Below are positions 1-7,883 of a DNA stretch of 12,993 bases, one piece after another. A model generated the notes under the pieces. It did not search any database. It saw only the letters and a list, made by a program, of their open reading frames with translations, and was not told the DNA's origin. This stretch comes from Actinomycetota bacterium (lineage in GTDB: Bacteria > Actinomycetota > Thermoleophilia > Solirubrobacterales > 70-9): positions 1 through 12,993 of the forward strand of contig JAFDWD010000266.1 of assembly GCA_018268695.1 (NCBI GenBank). The letters are read 5' to 3'. Numbering within the stretch: position 1 is the first letter of the stretch; each line of letters starts with the position of its first letter. A program made the position numbers and the translations under genes.

Positions 1-1488
1 CAGGTCGACGTCGACGACCTTCGGGGCGCTGTACTCGAGCAGGGTCTCGGCGGAGAGCTCGCGGCCGAAGCCGGAGTCCTTGACGCCGCCCATCGGCATG
101 CCGACGGGGAGGTCGAACCACTTGTTGATCCAGATGATCCCCGAGTCGAGGTCGCGGGCGACGGTGTGGGCGCGGGCGAGGTCGGAGGTCCAGACGCCGG
201 CGGCGAGGCCGTAGCGGGTGGAGTTGGCGCGGGAGACCGCGTCGCTCACGTCGTCGAAGCGCTCGATCACCGTGACCGGGCCGAAGACCTCCTCCGAGGA
301 CGCGCTGGTGGCGCCGCGCTCGTCGCCGAGGACGGTCGGGGCGTAGAAGAAGCCGCCGCTGAGGTCGCCGCCGAGGTCGAGGCGCTCGCCGCCGAGCGCC
401 ACCGCGGCGCCCTCCTCGCGCGCCCGGTCGACGCAGCCCGCCACCCGGTCGCGCTGGGCGGCGGAGACGAGCGGGCCGAACTCGGTGCTCGGGTCGAGGG
501 CATCGCCGACGCGGATCTTCTCCGCCGTCGCCAGGAACGCCTCGCGGAACTGCTCGTGGACGCCGGACTGGACCAGGAGCCGCGAGGCGGCCACGCAGAC
601 CTCCCCGTTGGCCATGTAGATGCCGGTCAGCGCGTCGGCCGCGGCGGCCTCGATGTCGGCGTCGTCGCAGACGATCATCGCCCCCTTGCCGCCGAGCTCC
701 ATCAGGCACGGGGTGAGCGCCTGGCCCGCCGCCGACATGATCGCCCGCGCGGTCGCGGTGCCGCCGGTGAAGGTGATCTTGGCGACGTCGGGGTGGGCGA
801 CCAGCGCCGCGCCGACCTCGGGCCCGAAGCCGGTCACCACGTTGAGGACGCCGGGCGGCAGGATCTCCTGGGCCATCCGGACGAACTCGAGCACGCTCGC
901 CGAGGCGAACTCCGACGGCTTCACGACCACCGTGTTGCCCGCGGCCAGGGCCGGCCCGATCTTGTTCGCCACGGTGATGATCGGCGAGTTCCAGGGGATC
1001 AGCGCGGCGATCACACCGAGCGGCTCCCGCGTCGTGTAGATCAGGCTGTCGGCCCGCTCGACCGGGATCTGCTGGCCGTGGTGAGCGCGCGTCACGCCGG
1101 AGAAGAAGCGCAGGATCCCGGCACAGGTCGGCACGTCGGCGATCAGCGCCTCGCGGATCGGACGCCCGTTCTCGGTCGCCAGCAGGCGAGCCCAGCGCTC
1201 CGGCTCCGCCTCGAGCGCATCGGCGAGCGCCCACAGCATCGCCTGGCGCACCTCCGCCGAAGTCCGTCCCCACTCCTTCCCGGCGGCGCGCGCCGCGGCG
1301 ACGGCGGCATCCACATCGGACTCGGCGGCCTGCGGGATCGTCGCCCACGGCTCGCCGCTCGACGGGTCGATCGCATCGAAGCCCTCGGCCGCGGGAACCG
1401 TCTCGCCGCCGATCACCAGCTCATAGGGAGCGGCGGGGACGAAGGGCTCGCGGGACCCGGTCGGCGCGTCGGTCTGGTTGGTGCTCAT
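1..1488 (-). CDS. NAD(P)-dependent aldehyde dehydrogenase (copy 1), C-terminus cut by window edge
   Basis: Aldehyde dehydrogenase superfamily enzyme, oxidising an aldehyde to its carboxylic acid with NAD(P)+ in the cytoplasm. I translated 496 codons from the ATG at 1488 to the window edge with no stop. The catalytic set is complete: Asn167 in PWNSP, Lys190 in VVKPSE, Glu264 in MELGGK and nucleophile Cys298 in NGEVCVA. The C-terminal oligomerisation motif ELSAETLLEYSAPK is reached near residue 478, so only a few residues are missing compared with the 500-residue paralogue at 5574-7076. The start is fixed by a strong AGGAGGA 8 nt upstream. It is the last gene I see in the run, 33 bp after the OYE-type gene. 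The paralogue shares long identical stretches, including ATENGRPIREA and GVIAALIPWNSP. Substrate is unknown; the fold and the reaction type are secure. Confidence 0.95.
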   Translation of the reverse strand, partial: MSTNQTDAPTGSREPFVPAAPYELVIGGETVPAAEGFDAIDPSSGEPWATIPQAAESDVDAAVAAARAAGKEWGRTSAEVRQAMLWALADALEAEPERWARLLATENGRPIREALIADVPTCAGILRFFSGVTRAHHGQQIPVERADSLIYTTREPLGVIAALIPWNSPIITVANKIGPALAAGNTVVVKPSEFASASVLEFVRMAQEILPPGVLNVVTGFGPEVGAALVAHPDVAKITFTGGTATARAIMSAAGQALTPCLMELGGKGAMIVCDDADIEAAAADALTGIYMANGEVCVAASRLLVQSGVHEQFREAFLATAEKIRVGDALDPSTEFGPLVSAAQRDRVAGCVDRAREEGAAVALGGERLDLGGDLSGGFFYAPTVLGDERGATSASSEEVFGPVTVIERFDDVSDAVSRANSTRYGLAAGVWTSDLARAHTVARDLDSGIIWINKWFDLPVGMPMGGVKDSGFGRELSAETLLEYSAPKVVDVDL

Positions 1489-1496
1489 CTGTCGGG

Positions 1497-1503
1497 TCCT
1501 CCT
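1497..1503 (-). promoter_or_regulatory. Strong Shine-Dalgarno for aldehyde dehydrogenase copy 1
   Basis: The minus strand reads AGGAGGA, 8 nt before the ATG at 1488. It lies in the 33-bp gap after the OYE-type gene and decides the start of this dehydrogenase. Confidence 0.8.
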
Positions 1504-1521
1504 GGTGGCGTTCGTTCGGTT

Positions 1522-3540
1522 TCAGAATGTCAGGGCGACGCGCTCGGCTTCCTCGATCGCCGCCGCCGTCGGGCGCGGCGCGAGGGCGTCGCCGATGGTG
1601 ATCAACTCCACGGAACCGGCAAGTTCGCCGGCAAGCTCGTCGCGGGAGCGCCGCCGCAGGGCGAGGACGACGGTGTCGACGTCGGCGAGGCGCTCGGCCG
1701 AGCCGCCCCAGAGGTCGATCACCTCGACCCCGTCCTCGGCGACGCCGCCGACGGCGCGGCCGGTGGCGAGCTCGACACCGAGCGCCTGCAGGCGCGGCAA
1801 GAGGTGGGGAAGCTCGAGGTGGAAGGCGGGTTCGGACCCGATCTCGTTGCGCGCGGTGAGGAAGCGGACGGTCGCGCCCGCCGCAGCGAGCGCCTCGGCG
1901 AGGCCGAGCGGCGCGTAGGTGCCGGTGTCGTCGGCGATGAGGACGGAGGCGCCGAGCCGCGACGGGTCGACGCGCGCCGCCTCGATCGCCGCGTCGAGGC
2001 CGAGCAGCGTCGTAGCGTGGCGCCCGGCGCCCTCGATGCCGTTGGGCACGACGGCGCTCGCGCCGGTCGACTCCCATTCGGCGCCGGTGGCGAGGAGGAC
2101 GAGGTCGGGAGACTCGGCCTCGATCAAGGCGCGGTCGACGTCGGTGCCGAGGCGCAGCGCGGCGCCGGAGCGGGCGAGCTCGGCGAGAAGGTCCTCGACC
2201 GCGCGTCCCCAGCCCTCGCGCGTCGGCAGAGAGGCGAGGTCGGCGAGGTGGCCGCCGGCCCGGTCGGCGCGCTCGTAGACGCTGACCTCGTGGCCGCGGG
2301 ACGCGCAGATCGCGCCGGCCCGCAGTCCCGCCGGGCCGGCGCCGACCACCAGTACCCGGCGGCGGGCGGGCGAAGCGGAGGAGGAGGCGTCGCGCGGCCA
2401 ACCCTCCAGCTCGCGGCCGGTCGAGGGCGAGAGGACACACGCCACCGGCTCGCCCGCCTTCGCGCGGCCGACGCAGACGTTGGCGCCGGCGCAGCGGCGG
2501 ATCTCTTCGGGACGGCCCTCGCGCGCCTTGCGCACCAGGTGGGGGTCGGCGAGGTGGGCCCGGGACATCGCCACCATGTCGACGGCGCCGTCGCGGACTG
2601 CGGCGGCGGCCATGCGGGGGTCCACCACCCGCCCCGCGGCGAAGACCGCGGCACGCCCGGCGACGACCTCCCGCGCCCGCCGGGCGAAGTCGAGGGAGAA
2701 GCCCTCGGGCACCGCCATCGGGGCGATCGTGAAGTGGACCGAGTGGGGCGCGCCGATCGAGAGGTCGAAGAAGTCGAAGACGTCCGCCTCACAGAAGACC
2801 TCGAGCTGGGCGAGCGTGTCCTCCTCGGTGATCCCGTCGGTGCCGATCATCTCGTCGTAGGTGAGGGCGATGCCGAGCGGGAAGTCGGGGCCGACCTCGG
2901 CGCGGATCGCCCGGCCGACCTCGAGCCCGAACCGACAGCGGTTCTCGACCGAGCCGCCGTAGGAGTCCTCGCGCCGGTTGTAGTACGGGCTGAGGAACTG
3001 GCAGATCAGCCACCCGTGGGCGCCGTGGATCTCGACCCCGTCGAGGCCGCCTTCCTTGACGTGGCGGGCGGAGCGGGCGAAGTCGGCGACGATCTCCCCG
3101 ATCTCCCCCACGCTCAGCGGCCGCGGCGTCTCGCCGCCCGGCGCGCCGATCGCCGACGGCCCGCGCACCGGGCCCCAGCCGAAGAGGCCCGCGGTCGAGG
3201 ACCCGGACACGCCGCCGCAGAAGAGCTGGGCGAAGAAGCGCGACTCGTACGGCGCCAGGCGCTCGGCCAGCGCGGCGAACCGCTCCACCTGCCCCTCGTC
3301 GTAGGCGCGGATCTCGCTCGGGAACGGGCTGCGGCTGATCGGCGACGCGGTCAGCTGCTCGCTGAACATCAGCCCGATCCCACCCCGCGCGCGCTCCTCG
3401 TAGATCGCCAGGTGGCGGTCGGAGATGAACCCGCCGTCGCCGTACTGGAGGGTCATCGCCGAGGTCATCACGCGGTTGGGAAGCGTGGTCCCGGCGAGGG
3501 GAAGCGGCTGGAAGAGCGGCCTGAGGTCGACGGTGGTCAC
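1522..3540 (-). CDS. OYE-family NADH:flavin oxidoreductase, TMADH/2,4-dienoyl-CoA reductase type
   Basis: A 672-residue flavoprotein, the usual length for the FadH/trimethylamine dehydrogenase (TMADH) group. Residues 1 to about 345 are an FMN-binding TIM barrel, with HGAHGWL at 172-178 and the signature FLSPYYN...YGGSVENR at 182-201. An iron-sulfur segment follows at 350-368, then an FAD/NAD-type Rossmann fold starting at VLVVGAGPAG (396-405), then a second nucleotide-binding-like domain. Family members either reduce C=C bonds using NAD(P)H or oxidatively demethylate amines. Two oddities: the cluster segment reads CAGANVC then Cys368, so Ala353 replaces one of four expected ligands, and Trp177 sits where Tyr is frequent. 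The second nucleotide domain reads IADDTGTYAPLG, with no glycine-rich loop, which looks more TMADH-like than FadH-like. The GTG start at 3540 overlaps the preceding stop by 4 bp; the Shine-Dalgarno is weak, suggesting coupled translation. The family call is firm and the reaction is open. Confidence 0.9.
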   Translation of the reverse strand: MTTVDLRPLFQPLPLAGTTLPNRVMTSAMTLQYGDGGFISDRHLAIYEERARGGIGLMFSEQLTASPISRSPFPSEIRAYDEGQVERFAALAERLAPYESRFFAQLFCGGVSGSSTAGLFGWGPVRGPSAIGAPGGETPRPLSVGEIGEIVADFARSARHVKEGGLDGVEIHGAHGWLICQFLSPYYNRREDSYGGSVENRCRFGLEVGRAIRAEVGPDFPLGIALTYDEMIGTDGITEEDTLAQLEVFCEADVFDFFDLSIGAPHSVHFTIAPMAVPEGFSLDFARRAREVVAGRAAVFAAGRVVDPRMAAAAVRDGAVDMVAMSRAHLADPHLVRKAREGRPEEIRRCAGANVCVGRAKAGEPVACVLSPSTGRELEGWPRDASSSASPARRRVLVVGAGPAGLRAGAICASRGHEVSVYERADRAGGHLADLASLPTREGWGRAVEDLLAELARSGAALRLGTDVDRALIEAESPDLVLLATGAEWESTGASAVVPNGIEGAGRHATTLLGLDAAIEAARVDPSRLGASVLIADDTGTYAPLGLAEALAAAGATVRFLTARNEIGSEPAFHLELPHLLPRLQALGVELATGRAVGGVAEDGVEVIDLWGGSAERLADVDTVVLALRRRSRDELAGELAGSVELITIGDALAPRPTAAAIEEAERVALTF
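3537..3540 (-). other. 4-bp GTGA start/stop overlap (SRPBCC stop / OYE start)
   Basis: TGA of the small SRPBCC-like gene (3539-3537) overlaps the GTG start of the OYE-type gene (3540-3538). With no good Shine-Dalgarno before this GTG, translational coupling is likely. Confidence 0.8.
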
Positions 3541-3965
3541 AAGCCGCGCTCGATCGCACCCTTGATCAGGCGGATCTCGGTCCGCCAGAGGTGTTCGTGG
3601 AACTGCCAGTCCTCGTCGTCGCAGCCCTCCCAGCGCCAGATCGTCAGCGTGACCACCGATGACGACTCAGCCAGGCCGACCCAGGAGCCAGGGCGGATCC
3701 TCGCCTCCACGCGAGGGGTCAGTTCCTCCGGCGAAGGACCGGTCGAGTAGTCGACCAGCAGCAGCTCCGGGTCGCTCACCAGCCGCACGTAGAGGTCGGA
3801 GCCGTCGAACTGGTTCTGGCCGATGAAGAGGCCGTCGCCGAGCGCCCGGCGGTTCATCGAGCCGAGCGCCCAGTGGTCCTGTTTCAGCCCGTCCGCCATG
3901 AAGGCGAACGCCACCTCGGCCGGCACCTCGACCGCGGTCGCGGCGGTGATCGCGTACTTGTCCAT
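3537..3965 (-). CDS. Small SRPBCC (START/Bet v1-like) family protein, function unknown
   Basis: A 142-residue soluble protein without signal peptide or membrane segment. The opening (residues 1-25, with VEVPAEVAFAFMAD) has the strand-then-helix pattern of SRPBCC/polyketide-cyclase-like proteins, where a beta strand leads into a VPAEVAFAF-type helix. The C-terminal stretch (about 118-140, DEDWQFHEHLWRTEIRLIKG) fits the long closing helix of that fold. Such proteins form a deep pocket for a hydrophobic ligand; some are lyases, cyclases or carriers, many are unassigned. I see no diagnostic catalytic residues. The ATG at 3965 lies 7 bp after the acyl-CoA ligase stop with only a weak GGTGAG ahead of it, and the gene ends in a 4-bp overlap with the OYE-type gene. 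Its position between a ligase and a flavoenzyme suggests it binds or acts on a pathway intermediate; this is inference. Confidence 0.75.
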   Translation of the reverse strand: MDKYAITAATAVEVPAEVAFAFMADGLKQDHWALGSMNRRALGDGLFIGQNQFDGSDLYVRLVSDPELLLVDYSTGPSPEELTPRVEARIRPGSWVGLAESSSVVTLTIWRWEGCDDEDWQFHEHLWRTEIRLIKGAIERGL

Positions 3966-3972
3966 CAGGCGC

Positions 3973-5577
3973 TCACCGCTTCAGCTGGAAGCCGACGGCT
4001 TCGCGGTCCCAGTCGCCCTCGAGCACGCCCGCGTCGCGCAGCACCGACTTGCGGACCTTGCCGTTGGCGGTCTGCGGCAGCTCGTCGACGATCCGCACGA
4101 AGCGCGGGATCGCGAAGTAGGCGAGCCGCGGCTCGCAGTGGCGCATCAGGTCCTCCGGGGAGAGCGTCTCCCCCTCCTCGAGGATGATCGCCGCGGCGAC
4201 CTCGTCCTCGGCCATCTCCGAGGCCACCGGGAAGGCGGCCGCGGCGCTCACCGCGGGATGGCTGAGGATCGCCTGCTCGACCTCGTAGGAGGAGATGTTC
4301 TCGCCGCGCCTGCGGATCGTGTCCTTGATCCGGTCGACGAAGCGGAACCAGCCGTCGGGTTCGCGGACCACCCGGTCGCCGGTGTGGAACCAGAGGTTCC
4401 GCCACGCCTCGACCGTCTTCTCCGGCATCGCGAAGTAGCCGGTGGCGAAGGCGAACGGCGGGTCCGCCCGGACCAGCAGCTCCCCGTCGACGCCGTCGGG
4501 GACCTCGCGGTCGAGGTCGTCGGCGACGATCGCCTCGAAGCCTTCCCGCACCGGGCCCATGAAGCCGCCCCGCTGCTCGTTCAGGTCCGACATCAGGACC
4601 GCGTTGGTCTCGGTCGACCCGTAGCCCTCGACCAGGCGCAGGCCGAAGCGCTCGGCGAACCGGTCGAAGAGGTCCGCCGGCGTCGCCGGCGCGAGCGCCA
4701 CGCGCACCTTGTGGGCGCGGTCCTCGGGGCCCTCGGGCCGCGACATCAGGATGTTGACCATCGCGCCGAGGACGAAGGTGACGGTCGCGTCCGCCTCCGC
4801 CAGCCGGGTCCAGAACCGCGAGGCCGAGAACCGCGGCCCGAGGTGGAACGTCGCCCCGGCGACGAGCGCCTGGACGAAGGCGTTCAGCGCGTTGGTGTGG
4901 AAGAGCGGCAGCGAGGTGTAGAGGACGTCCTCCTCACCGAGGTCGAACACCTCCCCCATCAGGATGCCCCACCAGTAGAACTGGGCGTGCGGGCACTGGA
5001 CCCCCTTGGCGGGGCCGGTGGTGCCGGAGGTGTAAAGGATCGCGGCGGTGTCGCCGGGCCCGACCGGGGCCGGGTCGACCGGGGCGCCCTGGGCGGGCGG
5101 CTCGATCACGTGGTAGCCGGACGGCACCGAGTCGGGGACGCCGTCGAGCGCCCAGACCGCTTCCAGGGTGTCGGGCTTCTCGACCACCTCGAGCAACTCG
5201 ACGTGCGCCGAGTCCATGGCCAGCACCCGGGCGGCGGAGTTGGTCAGCTGGTGGCGGAGCTGCACCCCGCGCAGCGCCGTGTTCAGCGGCACCGCGACGG
5301 CGCCGAGCCAGGCGCAGCCGAGCATCAGGTCGAGCAGCTCGATCCGGTTCTCGCACATCATCGCGACCCGGTCGCCGCGGCCGATCCCGGCCTCGGCCAG
5401 CGTCCCCGCCGCGGCCGCGACCGCGTCACGCACCTCGACGAAGGAGCGGTCGAGCGAGTCGAAGCGCAGCAGCGACTTGTCGCCGAAGCGCTCGGCCCCG
5501 AGCTCCAGCAGCCCCGGCAGGGTCTGGCGCTCCAGCTCCAGGTCGCGGAGCGGGGACGGGTTGAACGACGGGCTCAC
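3973..5577 (-). CDS. AMP-forming acyl-CoA synthetase/ligase (CaiC-like)
   Basis: A 534-residue ANL-superfamily enzyme that activates a carboxylic acid through an acyl-adenylate to a CoA thioester, using ATP. Motifs appear in order: P-loop YTSGTTGPAKG at 182-192, VEGYGSTETN at 316-325, FHTGDRV at 397-403 with Asp401, the hinge/A8 segment DRIKDTIRRRGENIS around 415-429, and PQTANGKVRK at 501-510 with catalytic Lys507. The GENISSYEVE signature resembles crotonobetaine/carnitine-CoA ligases and related medium-size acyl-CoA ligases, but the acid substrate cannot be read from this. The frame stays open far upstream through the dehydrogenase region, so the start needs choosing. I take GTG at 5577, which makes a 4-bp GTGA overlap with the dehydrogenase stop and has a G-rich GGGGGGA about 3 nt upstream. 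In context it would activate an acid made by either aldehyde dehydrogenase. Confidence 0.93.
   Translation of the reverse strand: MSPSFNPSPLRDLELERQTLPGLLELGAERFGDKSLLRFDSLDRSFVEVRDAVAAAAGTLAEAGIGRGDRVAMMCENRIELLDLMLGCAWLGAVAVPLNTALRGVQLRHQLTNSAARVLAMDSAHVELLEVVEKPDTLEAVWALDGVPDSVPSGYHVIEPPAQGAPVDPAPVGPGDTAAILYTSGTTGPAKGVQCPHAQFYWWGILMGEVFDLGEEDVLYTSLPLFHTNALNAFVQALVAGATFHLGPRFSASRFWTRLAEADATVTFVLGAMVNILMSRPEGPEDRAHKVRVALAPATPADLFDRFAERFGLRLVEGYGSTETNAVLMSDLNEQRGGFMGPVREGFEAIVADDLDREVPDGVDGELLVRADPPFAFATGYFAMPEKTVEAWRNLWFHTGDRVVREPDGWFRFVDRIKDTIRRRGENISSYEVEQAILSHPAVSAAAAFPVASEMAEDEVAAAIILEEGETLSPEDLMRHCEPRLAYFAIPRFVRIVDELPQTANGKVRKSVLRDAGVLEGDWDREAVGFQLKR
5574..5577 (-). other. 4-bp GTGA start/stop overlap (aldehyde dehydrogenase 2 stop / ligase start)
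   Basis: TGA (5576-5574) of the dehydrogenase overlaps the GTG start (5577-5575) of the acyl-CoA ligase. This supports GTG5577 as the true ligase start and co-translation of the acid-forming and acid-activating steps. Confidence 0.8.
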
Positions 5578-7076
5578 GCGTCCCCCCACATCTGCGGGCG
5601 CTCGGTGTCGATCCGCATCGAGATCGCCTTCGGCTCGCTGTACTCGAGCAGCGTCTCGGCGCAGAGCTCGCGCCCGTAGCCGGACTGCTTGACGCCGCCG
5701 AGCGGCTGCCCGAAGGGCTGCTGGAACCAGGTGTTGACCCAGACGCAGCCGGCCTCGAGCCGGTCGGCGAAGCGGTAGGCGGCGGAGAGGTCCGACGTCC
5801 ACACCCCCGCCGCGAGGCCGTAGATGCTGTCGTTGGCGCGGGCGATCACATCGTCCTCGTCGCGCCAGCTCTGGGCGACGACGACTGGGCCGAAGATCTC
5901 CTCCCGAGCCGCGGTCGAGGCGCCGCGCGGGTCGTCGATCAGCGCCGGGTCGACGAAGTAGCCGCCCGCGAGCGCCCCCTCCATCGGCCGCGCGGAGCCG
6001 CCGGTGAGGACTTCGACGCCCTCGGCGCGCGCCTTCTCGACGTAGCCGAGGACGCGTTCGCGGTGCGGCGCCGAGACCAGCGGGCCGACCTGGGTCTCGT
6101 GGCTGACCGCGTCGCCGATCCGCACCGACCCGAAGGCCGCCGCCATCCGCTCGAGGAACTCGCCGCGCACGTCCTCGTGGACGAAGAGCCGCGAGGCGGC
6201 GACGCAGACCTCGCCGTTCTGGAGCAGGATCCCTTTCAGGGCGTCGGCTACCGCGGCGTCGAGATCGGCGTCGGGGCAGATGACGAAGGCGCTCTTGCCG
6301 CCCAGCTCGAAGATCGCCGGGGTGAGGTTCTCGGCCGCCGCGCGGGCGATGTGCTTGGCGGTCGGGGCGCCGCCGGTGAAGGTGATCTTGGCGATGCCGG
6401 GATGGGCGACCAGCGCCGCGCCCGCCTCCGGGCCGAGCCCGGCGACGACGTTGACGACGCCCGCCGGGAGCAGCGGGTCGCAGATGCGGGCGAACTCGAT
6501 CACGCTCGGCGCGGCGAACTCCGACGGCTTCAGCACCACCGTGTTGCCGGTCGCGAGAGCGGGCCCGACCTTCAGCGCCGCCGAGATCACCGGCGAGTTC
6601 CAGGGGATCAGCGCGGCGATCACGCCGAGCGGTTCGCGCACGGTCGAGACGCGCATCGCCCGGTCTTCGGGCGGCAGCGTTTCGCCGTGGAGGCCGCGCA
6701 CCAGGCCCGCGTAGTAGCGCAGGACGCCGGCGGCGATCGGGATGTCGGCCATCACCGCCTCGCGGATCGGCCGGCCGTTCTCGGTCGCCAGCAGCTCCGC
6801 CAGCCGCGGCGCCGCCTCGATCGCGTCGGCCATCGCCAGGAGGATCCGCTGGCGTTCTTCGAGAGTCGAGCGACGCCAGCCGGTGAAGGCCTTGGCGGCC
6901 GCGCCGACGGCGGCGTCGACCTGGGCCTCGGAGGCCTCGGCGACCGTCGCCCACTGCTCGCCGGTCGACGGGTCGAGCGCCGCGAACTCGGCGTCGCCCG
7001 CGATCTCCTCGCCGCCGACGAAGAGCCCGTAGGGCCCGGCCGGTTCGTAGGCGTCCCGGGTCAAGGTGTCACTCAT
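5574..7076 (-). CDS. NAD(P)-dependent aldehyde dehydrogenase (copy 2)
   Basis: Complete 500-residue aldehyde dehydrogenase. Catalytic residues are Asn160 (PWNSP), Lys183 (VLKPSE), Glu257 (FELGGK) and Cys291 (NGEVCVA). ITFTGG at 231-236 lies in the cofactor-binding region, and the C-terminal motif ELCAETLLEYSEPK is followed by a short tail. It oxidises an aldehyde to an acid in the cytoplasm. The ATG at 7076 is only 3 bp past the hydrolase stop, and a very strong AGGAGGAGGA inside the end of the hydrolase gene fixes the start. The stop overlaps the acyl-CoA ligase start, so this copy is the one most directly coupled to CoA activation. It is clearly a paralogue of the 1-1488 gene: large blocks are identical while residues around 120-145 and 425-460 differ, which may reflect different aldehyde preferences (inference). 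Confidence 0.96.
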   Translation of the reverse strand: MSDTLTRDAYEPAGPYGLFVGGEEIAGDAEFAALDPSTGEQWATVAEASEAQVDAAVGAAAKAFTGWRRSTLEERQRILLAMADAIEAAPRLAELLATENGRPIREAVMADIPIAAGVLRYYAGLVRGLHGETLPPEDRAMRVSTVREPLGVIAALIPWNSPVISAALKVGPALATGNTVVLKPSEFAAPSVIEFARICDPLLPAGVVNVVAGLGPEAGAALVAHPGIAKITFTGGAPTAKHIARAAAENLTPAIFELGGKSAFVICPDADLDAAVADALKGILLQNGEVCVAASRLFVHEDVRGEFLERMAAAFGSVRIGDAVSHETQVGPLVSAPHRERVLGYVEKARAEGVEVLTGGSARPMEGALAGGYFVDPALIDDPRGASTAAREEIFGPVVVAQSWRDEDDVIARANDSIYGLAAGVWTSDLSAAYRFADRLEAGCVWVNTWFQQPFGQPLGGVKQSGYGRELCAETLLEYSEPKAISMRIDTERPQMWGDA

Positions 7077-7079
7077 GGG

Positions 7080-7883
7080 TCAGTCCTCCTCCTCTTGGGC
7101 AAACGCGCCGACCACCGCGGCGAAGCGATCGGCCTCGTCCTGGTGCGCGGCGTGGGCGCTGTTCTCGAAGATCTCGTAGCGGCCGCGCTTGGCGTTGTCG
7201 GCGATCCATTCCGCCAGCGCTTCCGGGTAATAGGGGTCGAGCCCGCCGTAGATGGCGAGCACCGGGATGCCCAGGTCGGCCAGGGCCGCCCGGTGGTCCA
7301 GCTCGGTCTGCGCGCGGACGATCCGCATCGCCATCTCCAGCGGCGTCTGCATCGCGACCTGGAAGCTCAGCTGGGAGAAGGCGCCGTCGGGGTCCTTCAT
7401 CGACTCGCGGACGAAGTCGAGCTCGGCGTCCGGCCAGCCGGCGGCGAGCCCCTCGAGGTAGGCGTCGAGCTGCTCGGCCGGGACGCCGAAGGGGAAGTCC
7501 TCGCGGGCGCGGAGGATGATCGGGCCGTTGATCAGGACCAGCTTCGAGGCGCGGGCGCCGCCGCGGGAGAGGTACTGGAGGCTGATCGAGCAGCCCATCG
7601 ACCAGCCGACCAGGGTCGCGTCCTCGACCCCCAGCTCGCCCAGCACGAACTCGAGGTCGTCGGCGAGCACGTCGAAGTCGTAAGGGCCGGAGGGCTTGTC
7701 GGATTCGCCCATGCCGCGGGTGTCGAAGGCGACCACGCGGAAGTTCTCGGCGAGCCGCATCGTCGCCGGGTCCCAGAGCCGGTGCGAGCCCTTCCAGCCG
7801 TGCACGAGGACGATCGTCCGCTCGCCTTCGCCGCGATCGGTGTAGCGGAGGCGCACGCCGTCGGGTTTGGTGAGGAAGCTCAT
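7080..7883 (-). CDS. Alpha/beta-fold hydrolase
   Basis: A 267-residue alpha/beta hydrolase with a full catalytic triad. Ser95 sits in the nucleophile elbow GWSMG (93-97), Asp216 in YGGLDPYYP and His244 in NSAHAAH. The oxyanion-hole motif VHGW is at 27-30 and the FDTRGMGESDKP strand-turn at 53-64. The length and motif spacing match the common family that includes esterases, enol-lactonases, C-C hydrolases and cofactor-free haloperoxidases; the substrate class is not determined. The reading frame is open far upstream as a shadow of the amidase, so I choose ATG at 7883: it has GGAGA 6 nt upstream and forms an ATGA overlap with the amidase stop. The protein ends in EEED, encoded by the same GAG repeats that form the Shine-Dalgarno for the next gene. 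It probably cleaves an ester, lactone or C-C bond in the pathway. Confidence 0.92.
   Translation of the reverse strand: MSFLTKPDGVRLRYTDRGEGERTIVLVHGWKGSHRLWDPATMRLAENFRVVAFDTRGMGESDKPSGPYDFDVLADDLEFVLGELGVEDATLVGWSMGCSISLQYLSRGGARASKLVLINGPIILRAREDFPFGVPAEQLDAYLEGLAAGWPDAELDFVRESMKDPDGAFSQLSFQVAMQTPLEMAMRIVRAQTELDHRAALADLGIPVLAIYGGLDPYYPEALAEWIADNAKRGRYEIFENSAHAAHQDEADRFAAVVGAFAQEEED
7084..7093 (-). promoter_or_regulatory. Strong Shine-Dalgarno for aldehyde dehydrogenase copy 2, inside the hydrolase 3' end
   Basis: The minus strand reads AGGAGGAGGA ending 7 nt before the ATG at 7076. It is embedded in the codons for the acidic C-terminus of the hydrolase, so the two genes are very tightly packed. 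Confidence 0.8.
7880..7883 (-). other. 4-bp ATGA start/stop overlap (amidase stop / hydrolase start)
   Basis: TGA (7882-7880) of the amidase overlaps the ATG (7883-7881) of the alpha/beta hydrolase. It supports the chosen hydrolase start and joint translation of two hydrolytic enzymes. Confidence 0.8.

Noticed and set aside
166..3750. Very long plus-strand open frame (1194 codons) and similar ones at 3823-5679, 6063-7904, 8084-9352 and 11216-12922
   Set aside because: They lie antisense to well-supported minus-strand genes, have Arg/Gly/Asp-rich composition without recognisable domains, and are explained by scarcity of stops in GC-rich DNA opposite codons with G/C in third positions.
5578..6954. 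Upstream extension of the acyl-CoA ligase frame giving a 993-residue product
   Set aside because: The extra part is an out-of-frame shadow of the aldehyde dehydrogenase at 5574-7076, which has intact catalytic residues and its own strong ribosome-binding site.
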